The translations under genes were made by a program, and so were the position numbers. A stretch of 64,000 nucleotides of DNA, from contig CM055096.1 in assembly GCA_029204225.1 (NCBI GenBank), positions 69,337,444 through 69,401,443 on the forward strand. The letters are read 5' to 3'. The stretch is from Diphasiastrum complanatum. Taxonomy: Eukaryota; Streptophyta; Lycopodiopsida; Lycopodiales; Lycopodiaceae. Every line of letters starts with the position of its first letter. Within the stretch, counting starts at the first letter, position 1. The notes under the pieces are model-generated. The model was not told where the DNA came from. It saw nothing but the letters and a program-made list of their open reading frames with translations, and did no database searches. Positions 1 to 10,965 of this stretch are shown piece after piece.

Positions 1-1430
1 TTTAAACTACATTGGGCCCTTGTTGGCCCATTATCCTTATTAATTACTTTGGAGGGCCTAAAGAGGGAACCGCCTTGTTCTTAAGGCTAATAGCTCCTTT
101 TGGGCCTACAAAGCTTACAATGGATATTCTGATGCATTGATAAGCACTAATGTACTAGTAGTATATGACAATTACCTTCTAAGAAATTCCTTTCTATCTC
201 CTCAAGCGATTTTACTTATAACCTGTCTATAAAGCGTTCAATGTGAGAGTTAGTTATGAAGCAAATATCATCTATGTGTCTAAATGAATGCTTGAAGTCA
301 TTCATAAATGTTTAATGCCCCAATTTAGCTAATCTCTTTATAAACTATATTTCAGAAAAGGATAAATAGTGGTTACACCAAATGGGCGAATAGGAGAAAC
401 CCCATAGGTACACCACAAACTTGTCGCTTTATAATCTAGTATGACAATGCAGTTATCTATTAGAAAGGCATTCTAGTGGCATAATAAATGCTTATCAATA
501 TTTTTGCATTTTTCATCTAGTTTTCTAGACCATGGCCATTTAAAAATCTCAGCTTCCTATATCCACTTATATTTGAGTTGAGTATACTTGACATGTTTGA
601 AGGCATAAACGATTAATTTATTCATATTAATAATTGTAAGTCCATTTTTATTGTCTAAGGGTATATTCTCATAGCATTTAGAAATATCTACAACCCACAT
701 CACCCTGCCAAATAAAGTTGTATCCACATTTAGGACACTCTTGTATGTTTTTGCCTTAAGGCGTGTTTCGTGTATGAGGAATGGATACAACATACCAAGA
801 GCTCTTGTGAGGAATTTGTCAAGTCTGGTAAAGCATCAGTTGTGAGCATGAATGATCCACCTAAAACATTCATTGTGGGTTTTGTACTTACAAAGTAAGT
901 ATGGTAATGCTTCATTACCCATAAATTCCTTGGGTAGCAGATCATTGAGTTTAATTACTGCATACTGTAATGAATGCGTTACCAAGTTGTTTTTACCATT
1001 CAAAAACCGGCTAAAATTAGAGCTATTTAGTCTTTCAATAGCTAGTTTTCATACAAAAAAGATGCAGAGGAAACATGGATTATGTTGCACTTTATCTATG
1101 CCATTCACCAATGTCTTTCGTCATTAGCAATTTTAATCTTCGAAGAAAAAACAATCTTGTCATGTAGCCAGTCAGGGTCTTCAAAAAATCTAGGGCAACG
1201 TTCTTAAGAAATAAAACATGCTTTTCAACAATGTCATGTCCTAAGTGTTTGTGGTTAGATAAGAGTCTCATAATTTTGAACCAACCATTACAAAATTCAG
1301 AAGCAGCATCATTAACGCTAGATTGTCGTAAAACGATATGATTTAAACCTTTTTTCAAAGAGTTACGTATACTATGGCTCTTAACAATAGTAAAGTCAGT
1401 AGAAACAACATGTCCAAATTTATCTGACAC
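1..1430 (-). pseudogene. Penelope-like element reverse transcriptase relic (Naiad/Chlamys-type)
   Basis: Read on the minus strand across several frames, this stretch holds reverse transcriptase blocks in the correct order. KGLNHIVLR lies near 1340, a KTHN..FRWI block near 850-890, VVDISKCYENIPL near 650-690, GVPMGFSYSPIWCN near 371-417, and HIDDI (the catalytic YxDD-type box) near 260-290. This block order and the GFS-SP-WCN form match the Naiad/Chlamys clade of Penelope-like elements, known from green algae, protists and invertebrates, rather than LTR or LINE RTs. Stops and frameshifts break it at least five times, for example at 557 and around 500, so it cannot be active. The 3' part runs off the window. 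No GIY-YIG endonuclease was recognised. Family assignment is by remembered motif similarity and is inference; that it is an RT is secure. Confidence 0.7.
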
Positions 1431-1755
1431 ATATCCCTTAAAATGTTTAAAACTAGGAATGTAAGTCTATTTCAAAGTTGAAAAAAACTTCATAAGGGAA
1501 ATACCAATTATGTTTAATATTTGGTAGATATGACTAGCTAAATATAATATCATCAAAAGCGTCGTCTATGACATCAAAAATCTGACTAGAATGTGAGCAT
1601 AAAACTGCTTCACATGGATAGCCTTAAAAACTCTATTATGGTAAATTAGATGTAATTTTTTTTTTATTGTTGCTAATAGAAAGCTGAAGTCTGGTCACAC
1701 TCATAGTAATTTTCCTTCTTTTTGCATTGTCATTATTTTGCACGTCAGTCAATCC

Positions 1756-1998
1756 CTATAAAAGTTCAATCTTTTTAGTCACTCTTTGAGTTATTGTTTT
1801 TTTCTTTTCTTTTCTCTTAAATCCAACAAATCTTCTTCTCTTTCCAGTTCGTGACCTGGAGACAATTGAACTTGGATTGTTGAGATTGAAATTGTTCGTT
1901 CTTTTTCTTGTATTTTGAAGATATTTATCTTGAAGGATAGAAAAACTTGGTCTTTTAAACAAACGCTCAATTTTTTCTTTCATAGATACTATTGACAT
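1756..1998 (-). other. Short basic open frame upstream of the Penelope-like relic
   Basis: An 80-codon minus-strand frame rich in Lys and Arg, with a basic cluster near its centre. It lies on the 5' side of the Penelope-like RT relic and could be part of that element's poorly conserved N-terminal region, but no domain was recognised. Chance ORF is equally possible. Confidence 0.15.
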
Positions 1999-2855
1999 CC
2001 CCTGGGTTTGCTAAAAGCTTGGCAGAAAGGTGTTTGGCAAGTTCAATGGAGACATCAATAATGTGATGTCTAATAAAGAGGAAAGTCAAATGTGCTTTAA
2101 CAGCATCCCTAGTAGGCTTGTGTAACCACATGAAAAAAAAAAACATTCATTTGATTTTATAACCGAGATCTAATATTTTTGGAGGAAAATTAAACTTTCC
2201 AATAAAACGTTACCGAACACTAAAAAACCTTTATTGTTCATTTTATTTTTGAAGTTAACCTTCACCAACTTGGCTGTGAGTAGATCTAACTTCAATAGGC
2301 TAGGTGAGGATTATTTTTATGATTTTTTTTAAAAGAATTTTTTTCACTATTTTTGGTCATTTTTCTCAGAGAAATCGCTGGAAAGTAACCTTCACCCTTT
2401 AAACTGTAGTTTCACTACATTAGGGCAATCCTGCCTACAAGTTGGCGAAGGTTGGTTGCAAGTGAACAGAGAGTTATGAGTGTTTGATGAAGATCTTGTC
2501 CTCTTTTGTCTCCAAATTGAAGAAAATGAGTGATTTTTTTATGTCAATGATTTCTTGAAATCTAGATGGATCTCAAGAATGATGTAATGTATGTCCTTAA
2601 TTTCTCATCATCTCAAGTTATTACAAGCAAGAAATTTTCACAAAATCAAGAAAATCTCCCAAAACCAACCCTGAAAATGCAATTCTAATACTATCATGCA
2701 AAAACCACAATGCCTAAATGCAGCTAACATCCATCCAAGAAATGTATAGAAATATTGTTTTAAGTATATCTACTTTAGTAGTGTACATGCCTAGAAAGAA
2801 CAGTCTCGACAATATACCAAACATCTACGTAAAAACATCTGAATCTCATCATCGT

Positions 2856-3170
2856 TGTTATGTTCATGGCCAGTAAGTAGGCTTCAATATACTCCTAATC
2901 TTGGATACATGATACTCCAGTAAATCAAGCTGTTACTTATGTCACGTCATACTGGATGTGACCCGAAAGTAACTAATATCCTTGTGAGGCCTAGAACACA
3001 CTAATTGGGTTTAGGTTACCAGTTTATCTCTTCTCCTCTTGCTTCACATGGCATGGCTTGGGGGATAGATCCAGTTTTGATCTAGGATTGGTTGGGCGGT
3101 TTGGCTCCATAGTCTCTCTTATTGTGTTCTCCTATCCTCATCTTAGGGGCAATCCTTTAGGGACTTTACA
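2856..3170 (+). repeat. 5' LTR of the 2856-9618 element
   Basis: 315 bp, TG...CA ends. It matches 9357-9618 closely except for about 50 extra bases between two TGGAT copies (about 2912-2963), which the right LTR lacks. Confidence 0.88.
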
Positions 3171-3171
3171 T

Positions 3172-3189
3172 TGGTATCAGAGCCTGGGC
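3172..3189 (+). other. Primer binding site (initiator-Met tRNA)
   Basis: TGGTATCAGAGCCTGGGC, one base after the 5' LTR end, is complementary to the 3' end of plant initiator-Met tRNA. It fixes the LTR boundary and the + orientation. Confidence 0.9.
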
Positions 3190-5489
3190 TAAGATGCGGT
3201 CTTGGATAGGAATGGAACACAAGGTCTTCATCGGATTGGAAGATCGAAGTGCTTGGAGTTACATCCCAATTTGGAGTGCTGTTTTTTCTCAAAGAAATTA
3301 TGGAGTTGGATTCACAAATTCCGGATAAGTAGCATATTTTTTGAAATTACAGTAGAGTGCACTTCTACAAGGATTTTTTTGGTAAAAGATGCTGCGAATT
3401 TGTTGGAATCTATATGTAATTTCATAATTTCTTGAGGGAGTTTTCCAATTGGTGCTCAAAAATCTGTAATGGTTGATTTAGTTACTGATTTCATTGCTAG
3501 ATTTTGCTCAATTAAGTTCTGAATAGCATGCATAAGTCCACAAGTGTGCTGAATCATGTTGTTTTGTTCAAGTTCATAGATAATTGATTGTAAAATTAGT
3601 ATGTCCAGTTTTGTATGGACTGTTGGTAACATAAACGATTAATTCCAGTTAAAGCATGGAGAGGTTATGGATTTCTTTGTAAATTTGCATGTTGAGTACA
3701 TTTGGTGGAATTGCAGTCTGCTAATACTTGATTCTGAGATGGAAATGAAGCTATGAAAGTAAGTTTACATCAATCATCTTGTTGGAAATAAAGTTCCTGA
3801 CAGATTTTTTCTGAGCTTATGTTTACCTACTTTTTGAGACATGCATGAGGTTGAGAATAGAGTTATAACCCTTTAACAAAAAAAAAAACTATAAAGCATG
3901 CTATTAATCCTCCTTTCAGACTCGTTCTTGGAATTTTGAGATTTCAGAACAACTCCTCAGAGCCATTAAACAGTCACTTGGAGTTTTGAGGTCGTTTCCC
4001 AAAGTTTGATTAGCTTGGTTTGTGTAGCAAATGGGGGAAACTAGTTGTGGCACAATGGCCCTGGTCAGCCAAATGTTCTGGAATGTGGTTAGATACTGTC
4101 CGCGCTTAGCTTATCAAATGATAATGGTCAGATGTTGTGGCTGTTGCTCGTTTCACCCTTAGCTTCGCTGCAAATATTCTGGATTTGTTGTAGGCTCGCT
4201 CTCCTTTGATGTGTGGAGAGGAGAGTGGCTCCTCATCCATCCTCCTTCCTCATAGAGAAGCGAGGGCAAGAGTGTGAAGCCTGGGAGCATAGTTGGCAGC
4301 AGATTGTTTCTTGGTATGGAACCTGCAAAAGAAAATCTCTGTGATGGTAGCGATGACAGTAGTAGGAGAAGATGCTGGACAACAATGGAGGCTGTGGCGA
4401 CTTTTCTCTCTCTCTCTCTCTCTCTCCCTTGCTTATGGAGGCTCATGATGTCCAAGAAGATATGAGGGAGCTGGCCCTAAAATTCAAACTAGGGTTTGTG
4501 TTTTTGGGGACACATGGCCTTTTATGGATGTGCTTCTAGCATGCATTGTGCAAGGTGTTTAAGCTAGTTTCATTGCATGATACGTGGTCGGCAGTTTTGT
4601 GAGTTGGCTGACTGTTTGCATCAATGCTATTACATGCTAGTCAATCAAGACTTGGAAAGGATTTTTGACATTTGGTAGCCTTGAATTGGTCCGAAATCGA
4701 CTTTTGAGATCAATTTCAAAAATTCAAGTTACTAACACCCGGATAGAGAAATTTCGATTTCTTGGTGTTTGATTGTCAAAATTTAGCCTTGGTACCCAAA
4801 TCCAAATCTTATTTTCCCATTGATTACATATAATTTTAACGAAGTAATTCTTAAGCCAATAAGTGAAAAGGACGAACAGCCCAATTTTATTGAAAAAAAT
4901 TGTAATAATAGGAAATACATAAGTGATTTCATTTCCAGCAAATCCTATGGTGAATTATATTCAAAAGATTAGACTAGTACTATTTCACATACTAGTAGAT
5001 GATTTTTGATGTATCAGTTATTCACAGCTTGTACTAAATGCCATTCATGACATGAAACTAGAATTTGTAAATATGCCTTACAAGAATAATGAAGTCCAAT
5101 TAAGTCTCTCAATATTTCAATTTAATGTTTGATTTAAAATAGAGGTGCTTTTTAAAGCATGTTCAGATGTAAATAGTTCATTGTACAACTATTAGTGAAT
5201 TGTAGACAAGCTATAAAAACATGCTCCTAGTAAAATACTCGTCTTGTGCAAGTATCCTTGAATTTTACAAAAGACGTTTTTTAATGAAAGTTCAAATTTT
5301 GGTAAAAAAATTGTAACTTTTCAACCTCTTTTCTTTTATATCATTTTCATTACATTGTTATCTTGTGCACCTAGATTCTTAAAAACATGCACAAATATGG
5401 TGAATTTTAACGAAATCTAGGAAATATGCCAAATAGTTCCCGTTTGCACAAAAATATTACCTATTCCATACGTAACAATGTTAAGGGCC
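3190..5489. other. Leader/interior of the LTR element, no recognisable gene
   Basis: AT-rich sequence without recognisable gag. A frame at 3202-3435 follows the primer site but shows no known domain. A short (TC)11 tract lies at 4405-4426. Nothing else recognised. Confidence 0.5.
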
Positions 5490-6129
5490 TTGGCATGCTG
5501 CGAGTAAATCTCTGTGAGTTTTGCGAGTTTCTTTCCTGCCATGATTCAACAAAAAGATAGCACATGGTGTGCCACCTTTTTTACGCTACTACAAACCCAA
5601 CATGCCGGCGTGCTAAAGACTGCCCAAAAAAAAATATTTTTGCAGCCTCCAAACCTAGCACACCGGCGTGTACAAGATCTCTAAAAAAAACATAGCACGC
5701 CGGCGTGCTATTTTTAAATGTTGCAATTTTTTTTTAGTTCTTTTCCTTAGCACATCGGCTTACTATGTCCGGAGGTTGAAAAAAATATTTTGAAATAATG
5801 TTTTTACTTCAAATTTGATTCTCATATGTGCCAAGATAGCTTTTCTATCTTATAATTTACTCGGCTAGCACATCGGCATGCTAGTCAAATCAGCTCCAAA
5901 CAAAAATTTATTTTTTCAAAAAGTTTTTTAAAAACACTTCATTTTTTTGAAATAAAAAATTTGCAAGCTAGCACGCCGGCATGCTAGCTTTTACAGCTTC
6001 AATAACACTTTAAAAAAAAAATGGGTACACCTATATTTATAGAGTAAAAAGGTATTTTGTGATGGGCCTATTGAAATTTGTGGCATGTCATGGAAGAAAC
6101 TTGCAAAAAATTTACTCGCAGAATGTCAA
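5490..6129. mobile_element. Palindrome-rich foldback/MITE-like element, copy 1
   Basis: The ends are imperfect inverted repeats built on TTGACATTCTGCGAGTAAAT, followed by TTTTGC.AGTTTC. Between them lie six versions of a GC-rich palindrome in an otherwise AT-rich background: 5601-5615, 5656-5672, 5693-5710, 5748-5765, 5865-5884 and 5967-5988. The one at 5693-5710, TAGCACGCCGGCGTGCTA, is a perfect 18-bp palindrome. The same ends and the same palindromes occur in a longer copy at 16059-16980, so this is a repeat family. No coding capacity and no clear target-site duplication. A non-autonomous DNA transposon, perhaps Mutator- or foldback-type, is the most likely nature (inference). Confidence 0.7.
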
Positions 6130-6362
6130 AACCCCAATTTTGGAGGGATTTACAAGCAAGTTATGAAATGACGGGATGCCAAAAACAATTGCTCGAACAT
6201 CATGAAATTCGTAAAGTCAGAAACACAGTTTGCCGTGTTTCCTCATGTTTGCAAAAGTTAGGCTTTGCTGAAATTAAGCAAATGCAATTAAATTTTTTTT
6301 TCAAAGACAAAAAATGATCAAAATTATTATCTTTGTTCATCTGTAAGGCCATGATGAAAAAG

Positions 6363-6570
6363 GTTTTGCTTACTTCTTGAAAACAACTAAAGTTTGTCGT
6401 AAAGCTTTCAAAGGTATTCATGCAATTGAAAACTCAAGACTTGCTCGCATTTACACTAGACTACAAAAAGATCCAAGTCTTCAAGGTTCTGTTCAAGGTG
6501 GAACTGTTTCTTTGGACTCCTTAACCACAAAAGCGTGGGTAACGCATTTCATTACCGTGCAAACCTAGAA
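6363..6570 (+). pseudogene. Fragment resembling a DDE-transposase N-terminal region
   Basis: A + strand frame contains VCRKAFKGIHAIENSRLARI, followed by a QGSVQGG stretch. The pattern VCxxxF..xHxI..xRLxRI resembles the segment upstream of the catalytic core in some eukaryotic DDE transposase-like proteins. I recognise the pattern but cannot name the family. The neighbouring frame at 6078-6317 may belong to the same decayed gene. It sits directly upstream of a Copia integrase scrap. Confidence 0.25.
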
Positions 6571-6585
6571 ACTTTCAAATTCACG

Positions 6586-6705
6586 AAATTGGAACTATTC
6601 TTGATGTACAAATATTTTGCAATGTCTAATAATCAGTTTTGGGCTGAGGCAATAGCTGCAGCTGTACACCTGCAGAATAGATCTACAACAAATCCCGTAC
6701 GTAGA
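6586..6705 (+). pseudogene. Ty1/Copia integrase fragment
   Basis: Reads [19 protein letters not shown] then [10 protein letters not shown], the conserved FWAEA...NRSPT region at the C-terminal side of Copia integrase cores. About 40 codons survive, and the sequence then passes directly into inverted Gypsy pol sequence. It is a broken fragment inside the 2856-9618 element. Confidence 0.65.
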
Positions 6706-7600
6706 TCAATTTTCGTGAAGTATTTAGCTCCATTCAATCGATCTATGAGATCGTCCATCCTGGGCAACGAATATTTATTTTTAACTGTAAGTTTGTTCAG
6801 ACCCTTATAATCTACACATAGCCGGAACTCCCATCTTTCTTACTCTTAAGAAGGACAGGTGCTCTCCATGGAGATTTACTTGGTCTTATGTGCCCCATCA
6901 TGAGATACTCCTCGATCTGCCTAGCCACTTCCTTCTCTTCCTTATGACTAAACCAATATGGTTGTCTGAAGATAGGATGACTATCGGATCTTTCTTATGA
7001 TCAACCGACCGAGCAGGTGGTAATCCATAAGGTAGCTGCTTCGGAAAAACTTCACTAAACTCTTGCTTAAATCTTGCAAAAGCTGTTGTTCTTGATGCGA
7101 ATTCTCGGTGTTAAAGCATGAAAACACATTCACATCCTCAACATCACAATGCATATGAGATTTCAAAAGCAAGTGAAAGAGTTCATACTCAGAATCATGA
7201 AGTTTCTCAATTAATTCAGCCGAGGAAATCATCGACGAGGAAGTACATCGGTCTCTCCAGAAATAGAGACAATTTGATTAAACTTATCTTTAAATACCAT
7301 AGAATGATTTTTAAAATCTCTCTCTAAAGAGTCTGACTCTCATCTAATTTCTCATTCCATCTGATGGGAGGACTTGGCCTACCTTTGCGGCTTTTCACTC
7401 CTTTCAACATATTGTTGAGAGGTGCAGCAATCTTCAAGTACTCCTCTACAAATCTATGAAAAAACATAGTGAATCCTAAGAACGATCGTTCATCATTTGC
7501 TAGAAAGTAGCCGGAGCATTCATCAAACCAAAAGGCAAAACAAGAAACTCGTAGTGGCCAAACCTGGTCCTAAAACCGGTTTTAGATACATCTTCCGAAT
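6680..7600 (-). pseudogene. Ty3/Gypsy pol fragments (pre-RT and RT), rearranged
   Basis: Two minus-strand pieces of Gypsy reverse transcriptase. 7080-6690 reads LPYGLPPARSVDHK, QPYWFSHKEEKEVARQ, then, after a one-base frameshift, the [15 protein letters not shown] block and KIDLRTGF. 7590-7390 reads [19 protein letters not shown] then MNAPATF, followed by an apparent deletion and a tail near EEYLKIAAPLNNMLKG. In an intact RT the second piece lies downstream of the first; here it lies upstream on the same strand, so the order is swapped. Frameshifts and stops make it non-functional. It is antisense to the surrounding LTR element, so it is probably a nested insertion. Confidence 0.85.
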
Positions 7601-7829
7601 GTATCCTAATCTGATGGGATAAAGTCTGGCCGGTGAATTAAGCCAGTGCCATGAGTCTTAGGTTCTCGTTTGGCCCTGATGAGGACATCAGCTTTCTCAA
7701 ACGAGGGGAGGATGTTGTAAAGCTGACTCGGGTGCACCCAACGTGCCCTGTAAGACTCCAAGGGGTGACACTCTCTAAGGTCCCAAAGCAAGTTAGAACG
7801 TCAAGGATAAAAATGAAATTGTTTCAGAC

Positions 7830-9343
7830 TTTTTTCTACAATAATTAATTTTTAAACATGTACTAATGTCGTTACGTCTTCTTGATACCTTAGCTGAAAA
7901 ATTTTCAGAGAATTGAAAATTCTAAAGAGGGAAGAAGAGTGGACATAAGTGGTAGTAAGTGTGATCGGGAAATGTATTTCGTAGTTAGAATTTTAGGATC
8001 CCAGTCTTAATACCGGTTATTAATTTCTTGGATAGAATTCATGTAGTTGAATTCATAACTTATATCTTTGTAACCATTATGGTATCCGTAGTTTTGGATA
8101 TCAATTGTGATGTTAGAAGTAGAATTTGATACATGGATTACATCGGATCTGTTAATTGATAGAAATTTGTCCCTAGAGTTAATGCCCTTGGATCCATGGG
8201 ATTCTAAGCTTATCATTAACCAGAAAGGATCATAATGTAATATTGAACCATGTTAATTCTTCTATCTGAATCACAGAATCAGGTGTGGACTTGTAGTATC
8301 CATCTGCTGATGGGCATGCCAATCATCCAAATAAATGGATTCTCCAGTGTTTGGGAACAGGAGATAATATCCTATATTGGATTATAGGACAGCTAGATGA
8401 TCAGTGGATATCTAGAATTTCAGATAAGGTAGTTAAGGGTTTTCTGGAAGGAAAAGTTGATGGTATGGGACATCAATAATTTTAGAAAGAAAACTCTAGG
8501 ACTGTAAAGATCTGATGATCAATGGTGTGATTTAGTACCTAGTCGCGATATGGTAACCATTTGATCAAATGTGAGATATTTTGGAAAATTTTGAGGTTTA
8601 ATCTAGATCCCAATGTGGTATCTCATTATTTACAAAATTAGAGGCCCTCAAATCTATTTCTCACATTCTTAATTAATCCTTTACTTCTTAGTAATTTCTC
8701 AAATATAAGACATCAGATTGGTTTATATGATTCTTTTCAGCATGAAGTTATCTCCAGTTATCATAGGAGACAGACAAGTCTATTAAGATGAATGAATGCT
8801 ATTTTCTTGCATTTGGTGCTAGAAACATGAGCATTTAATTCAAAAGAGTACCTGGGATACTCATAGTTGAGTTTTAATCATTCTATATCTTAATCATTTT
8901 CCTAGAGATTCTAATTAAATGAATTATCATATCTTAGAATTTGGATTCTAAGGATATTTGTACTTGAAAGCGTATGAATTATCTGTCAGAGCTGTGAATA
9001 ATTTCAGACTGTAGTTATAATTATTTTATTATTTCTTTAACTTTAATCTCTTAAGCTAGGTTATTTCACCCAGTGTTTTATGTAAGTGCTTTACATGAAG
9101 GTTATGTTACTAACTTGAGGTGAATGTAATCCAGATGGAAAAATTTATTGCTTAGTGTACTTTTCAAACCTGAGGTGTACTCCAGTGCAAAAATTATCAC
9201 TTGGAAAATAGGATTATCTCTGAGTACTTGTTTGACGAAAGTTAGACTAAGGATATTGATTTTCTAGGTTGATATTGAGAGTTAAAAAAACTGTTCATGT
9301 TATTCTTTCCTGTTTAGAGAGCTTCTAAGGATAGAAGCAGTTT
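7830..9343. other. AT-rich interior sequence, nothing recognised
   Basis: No domain, RNA gene or clear repeat was found between the Gypsy fragments and the polypurine tract of the enclosing LTR element. Confidence 0.4.
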
Positions 9344-9356
9344 AAGGAGGGAAGAA
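9344..9356 (+). other. Polypurine tract
   Basis: AAGGAGGGAAGAA directly abuts the 3' LTR start TGTTATG, as expected for the plus-strand priming site. Confidence 0.85.
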
Positions 9357-9618
9357 TGTTATGTCCATGGCCAGTAAGTAGGATTCAATAACTCCTAGTC
9401 CTGGATGTGACCCGAAAGTAACTAATATCCTTGTGAGGCCCAGAATAGACTAATTGGGTTTAGGTTACCCATTTCTCTCTTCTCCTCTTGCTTCAGATGG
9501 CATGGCTTGGGGGCTAGATCCAGTTTTGATCTAAGATTATTTGGGCGGTTTGGCTCCATAGTCTCTCTTATTGTGTTCTCCTATCCTCATCTTAGGGGAA
9601 TTCTTTAGGGTCTTTACA
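9357..9618 (+). repeat. 3' LTR of the 2856-9618 element
   Basis: 262 bp. It starts TGTTATGTCCATGGCCAG, ends TCTTTACA, and is collinear with 2856-3170 apart from one deletion. Confidence 0.88.
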
Positions 9619-10049
9619 ATTGCCCCATCTTTTATGTCTACGCTTGAATCTATATATGATTTATCAAGCTCAATTAGCCAATAATAGATAGTGCTAAGTG
9701 TTCTTATAGTATCTTACAAGAACTGTTAAGAGGAACACACAATACATGTAACATGAAGACTACACAGTCCTAGCTGAGGAGGCTGATTAGGATTAAAAGT
9801 CAGTCGAACATATTCGGGGTCATGAAGGGTCGACATAAAGTCAAACTTATTTGAAATTGTGAAAGAGTAGAATTTATGAATGTCATGAAAGTTCGAATTA
9901 GATTGTCCTCCAAATGAGTCAAGATAGTTGACTATGCTAACTTCCACATATTTTTGCATATTTTTTTGTCTACAACAGGTTCATGTGTAAAATACCAAGT
10001 TTGGGAAATTGTCGTGGATGCTTGAAATAAAAATTACGGTAATGTAGAG
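9619..10049. other. Intergenic spacer, nothing recognised
   Basis: Unique-looking AT-rich sequence between the 3' LTR and a Copia relic. No domain recognised. Confidence 0.4.
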
Positions 10050-10965
10050 TGGAAACTAGATCAAAACTATGAGTGTGCCAAGACTATGAGGTTAGATGCA
10101 TCTCTTTCCAAGACGTTTTGGGAGATGGCAATAAATTGTGCTAACTTTCTTTATAGTAGATTGTCTTGTTTGTCTGTAGTAGGGAAGAAACCATATGAGG
10201 TCTTCTTTGGATAGAGGCCGATTGCAAGGACACTAAAAATTATTTGAATTGCTATGTTACGCTCACCCACCTTTGGAGCCAAGAAACAAGGACAATCCTA
10301 CTTCTAGGAAAAGGTATTTTTGTTGGTTATAGTGACGCTAAGCAAGGCACAAAGAATCTATCTTGCATCTACTAAAAAGGTGATTGTTGATAAAGGTTTA
10401 ATTTTTAATGAAGAAAATGTTTCTGAATCAAGTGATGATATGCCTAACAACCCCATTGTTCAAGTTGATGACTCACTGAAGGTAGATGCAAGTGATAGTG
10501 ATGGAGATTCAATATCAAGTCCAAGATCTGAGCCAAGGAGGTAAACAAGACAAAGAATATAGCCATCAAGGCTGACTTATGTGAACAAAGGTAAGCAAAT
10601 GGAGGAAGGTAGAAGCACTACACTATTATCTTATCTTATCTTTTGGATGAAACTTTACTTTTTAATGATTTTTTTCAACCTAATAAATGAATAAAAAAAC
10701 ATGATGCACTTATGAGAAATAACAATGGGATGTTGTTGACCTTCCTTGAGGAAAGAAAACTCTCACTTGTAAGTGGATGTTTAAACAAATTTTTTTTGAA
10801 GATGAGACCATAAAAAAACATAAGACAAAATTAGTAGCAAAATATTATGCTCAAATCTATGGAGTAGATTATGATGAAACTTTTTCACCCATAGCCAAAA
10901 TGGTAAGCATCCGAGTCTTGATGTCACTTGCAATGCTCAGAGTATTTGATGTAGGATTAGTTGGG
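10050..10965 (+). pseudogene. Ty1/Copia pol relic (integrase C-terminus to RT)
   Basis: On + the order is: integrase end (LSKTFWEMAINCANFLYSR, then KKPYEVFFG near 10190), a FVGYSDAKQGTKNL box near 10320 (the VGYS...KGYR region), a linker at 10440-10560 with the SRLTYVNKG-type end, and the RT N-terminus (KLVAKYYAQIYGVDYDETF then SPIAKM near 10830-10900). Stops and frame changes separate the parts. It is cut off inside RT at about 10965, where a minus-strand Copia relic begins. A FVGY/linker block of similar type occurs at 54540-54840, so the two may be relatives. Confidence 0.8.

Larger units (their letters stand above)
2856..9618 (+). mobile_element. LTR retrotransposon with both LTRs and a scrambled, nested interior
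   Basis: Two related direct repeats (2856-3170 and 9357-9618) begin TGTTATG and end TTTACA. The left one is followed after one base by TGGTATCAGAGCCTGGGC, the initiator-Met tRNA primer site; the right one is preceded by the polypurine tract AAGGAGGGAAGAA. The element is therefore + oriented and about 6.8 kb long. The flanks ATCGT and ATTGC are not a clean 5-bp duplication, which fits an old insertion. No + strand gag or pol of its own could be recognised. Instead the interior carries a palindromic foldback element (5490-6129), a Copia integrase scrap, minus-strand Gypsy RT fragments and long AT-rich stretches. It may be a non-autonomous element or a heavily invaded one; superfamily unresolved. 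Confidence 0.8.

Noticed and set aside
5601-5988. Regularly recurring palindromes that look at first like a CRISPR array
   Set aside because: Spacers are irregular and AT-rich, the motifs differ in length, and the genome is a plant's. They belong to a foldback element family.
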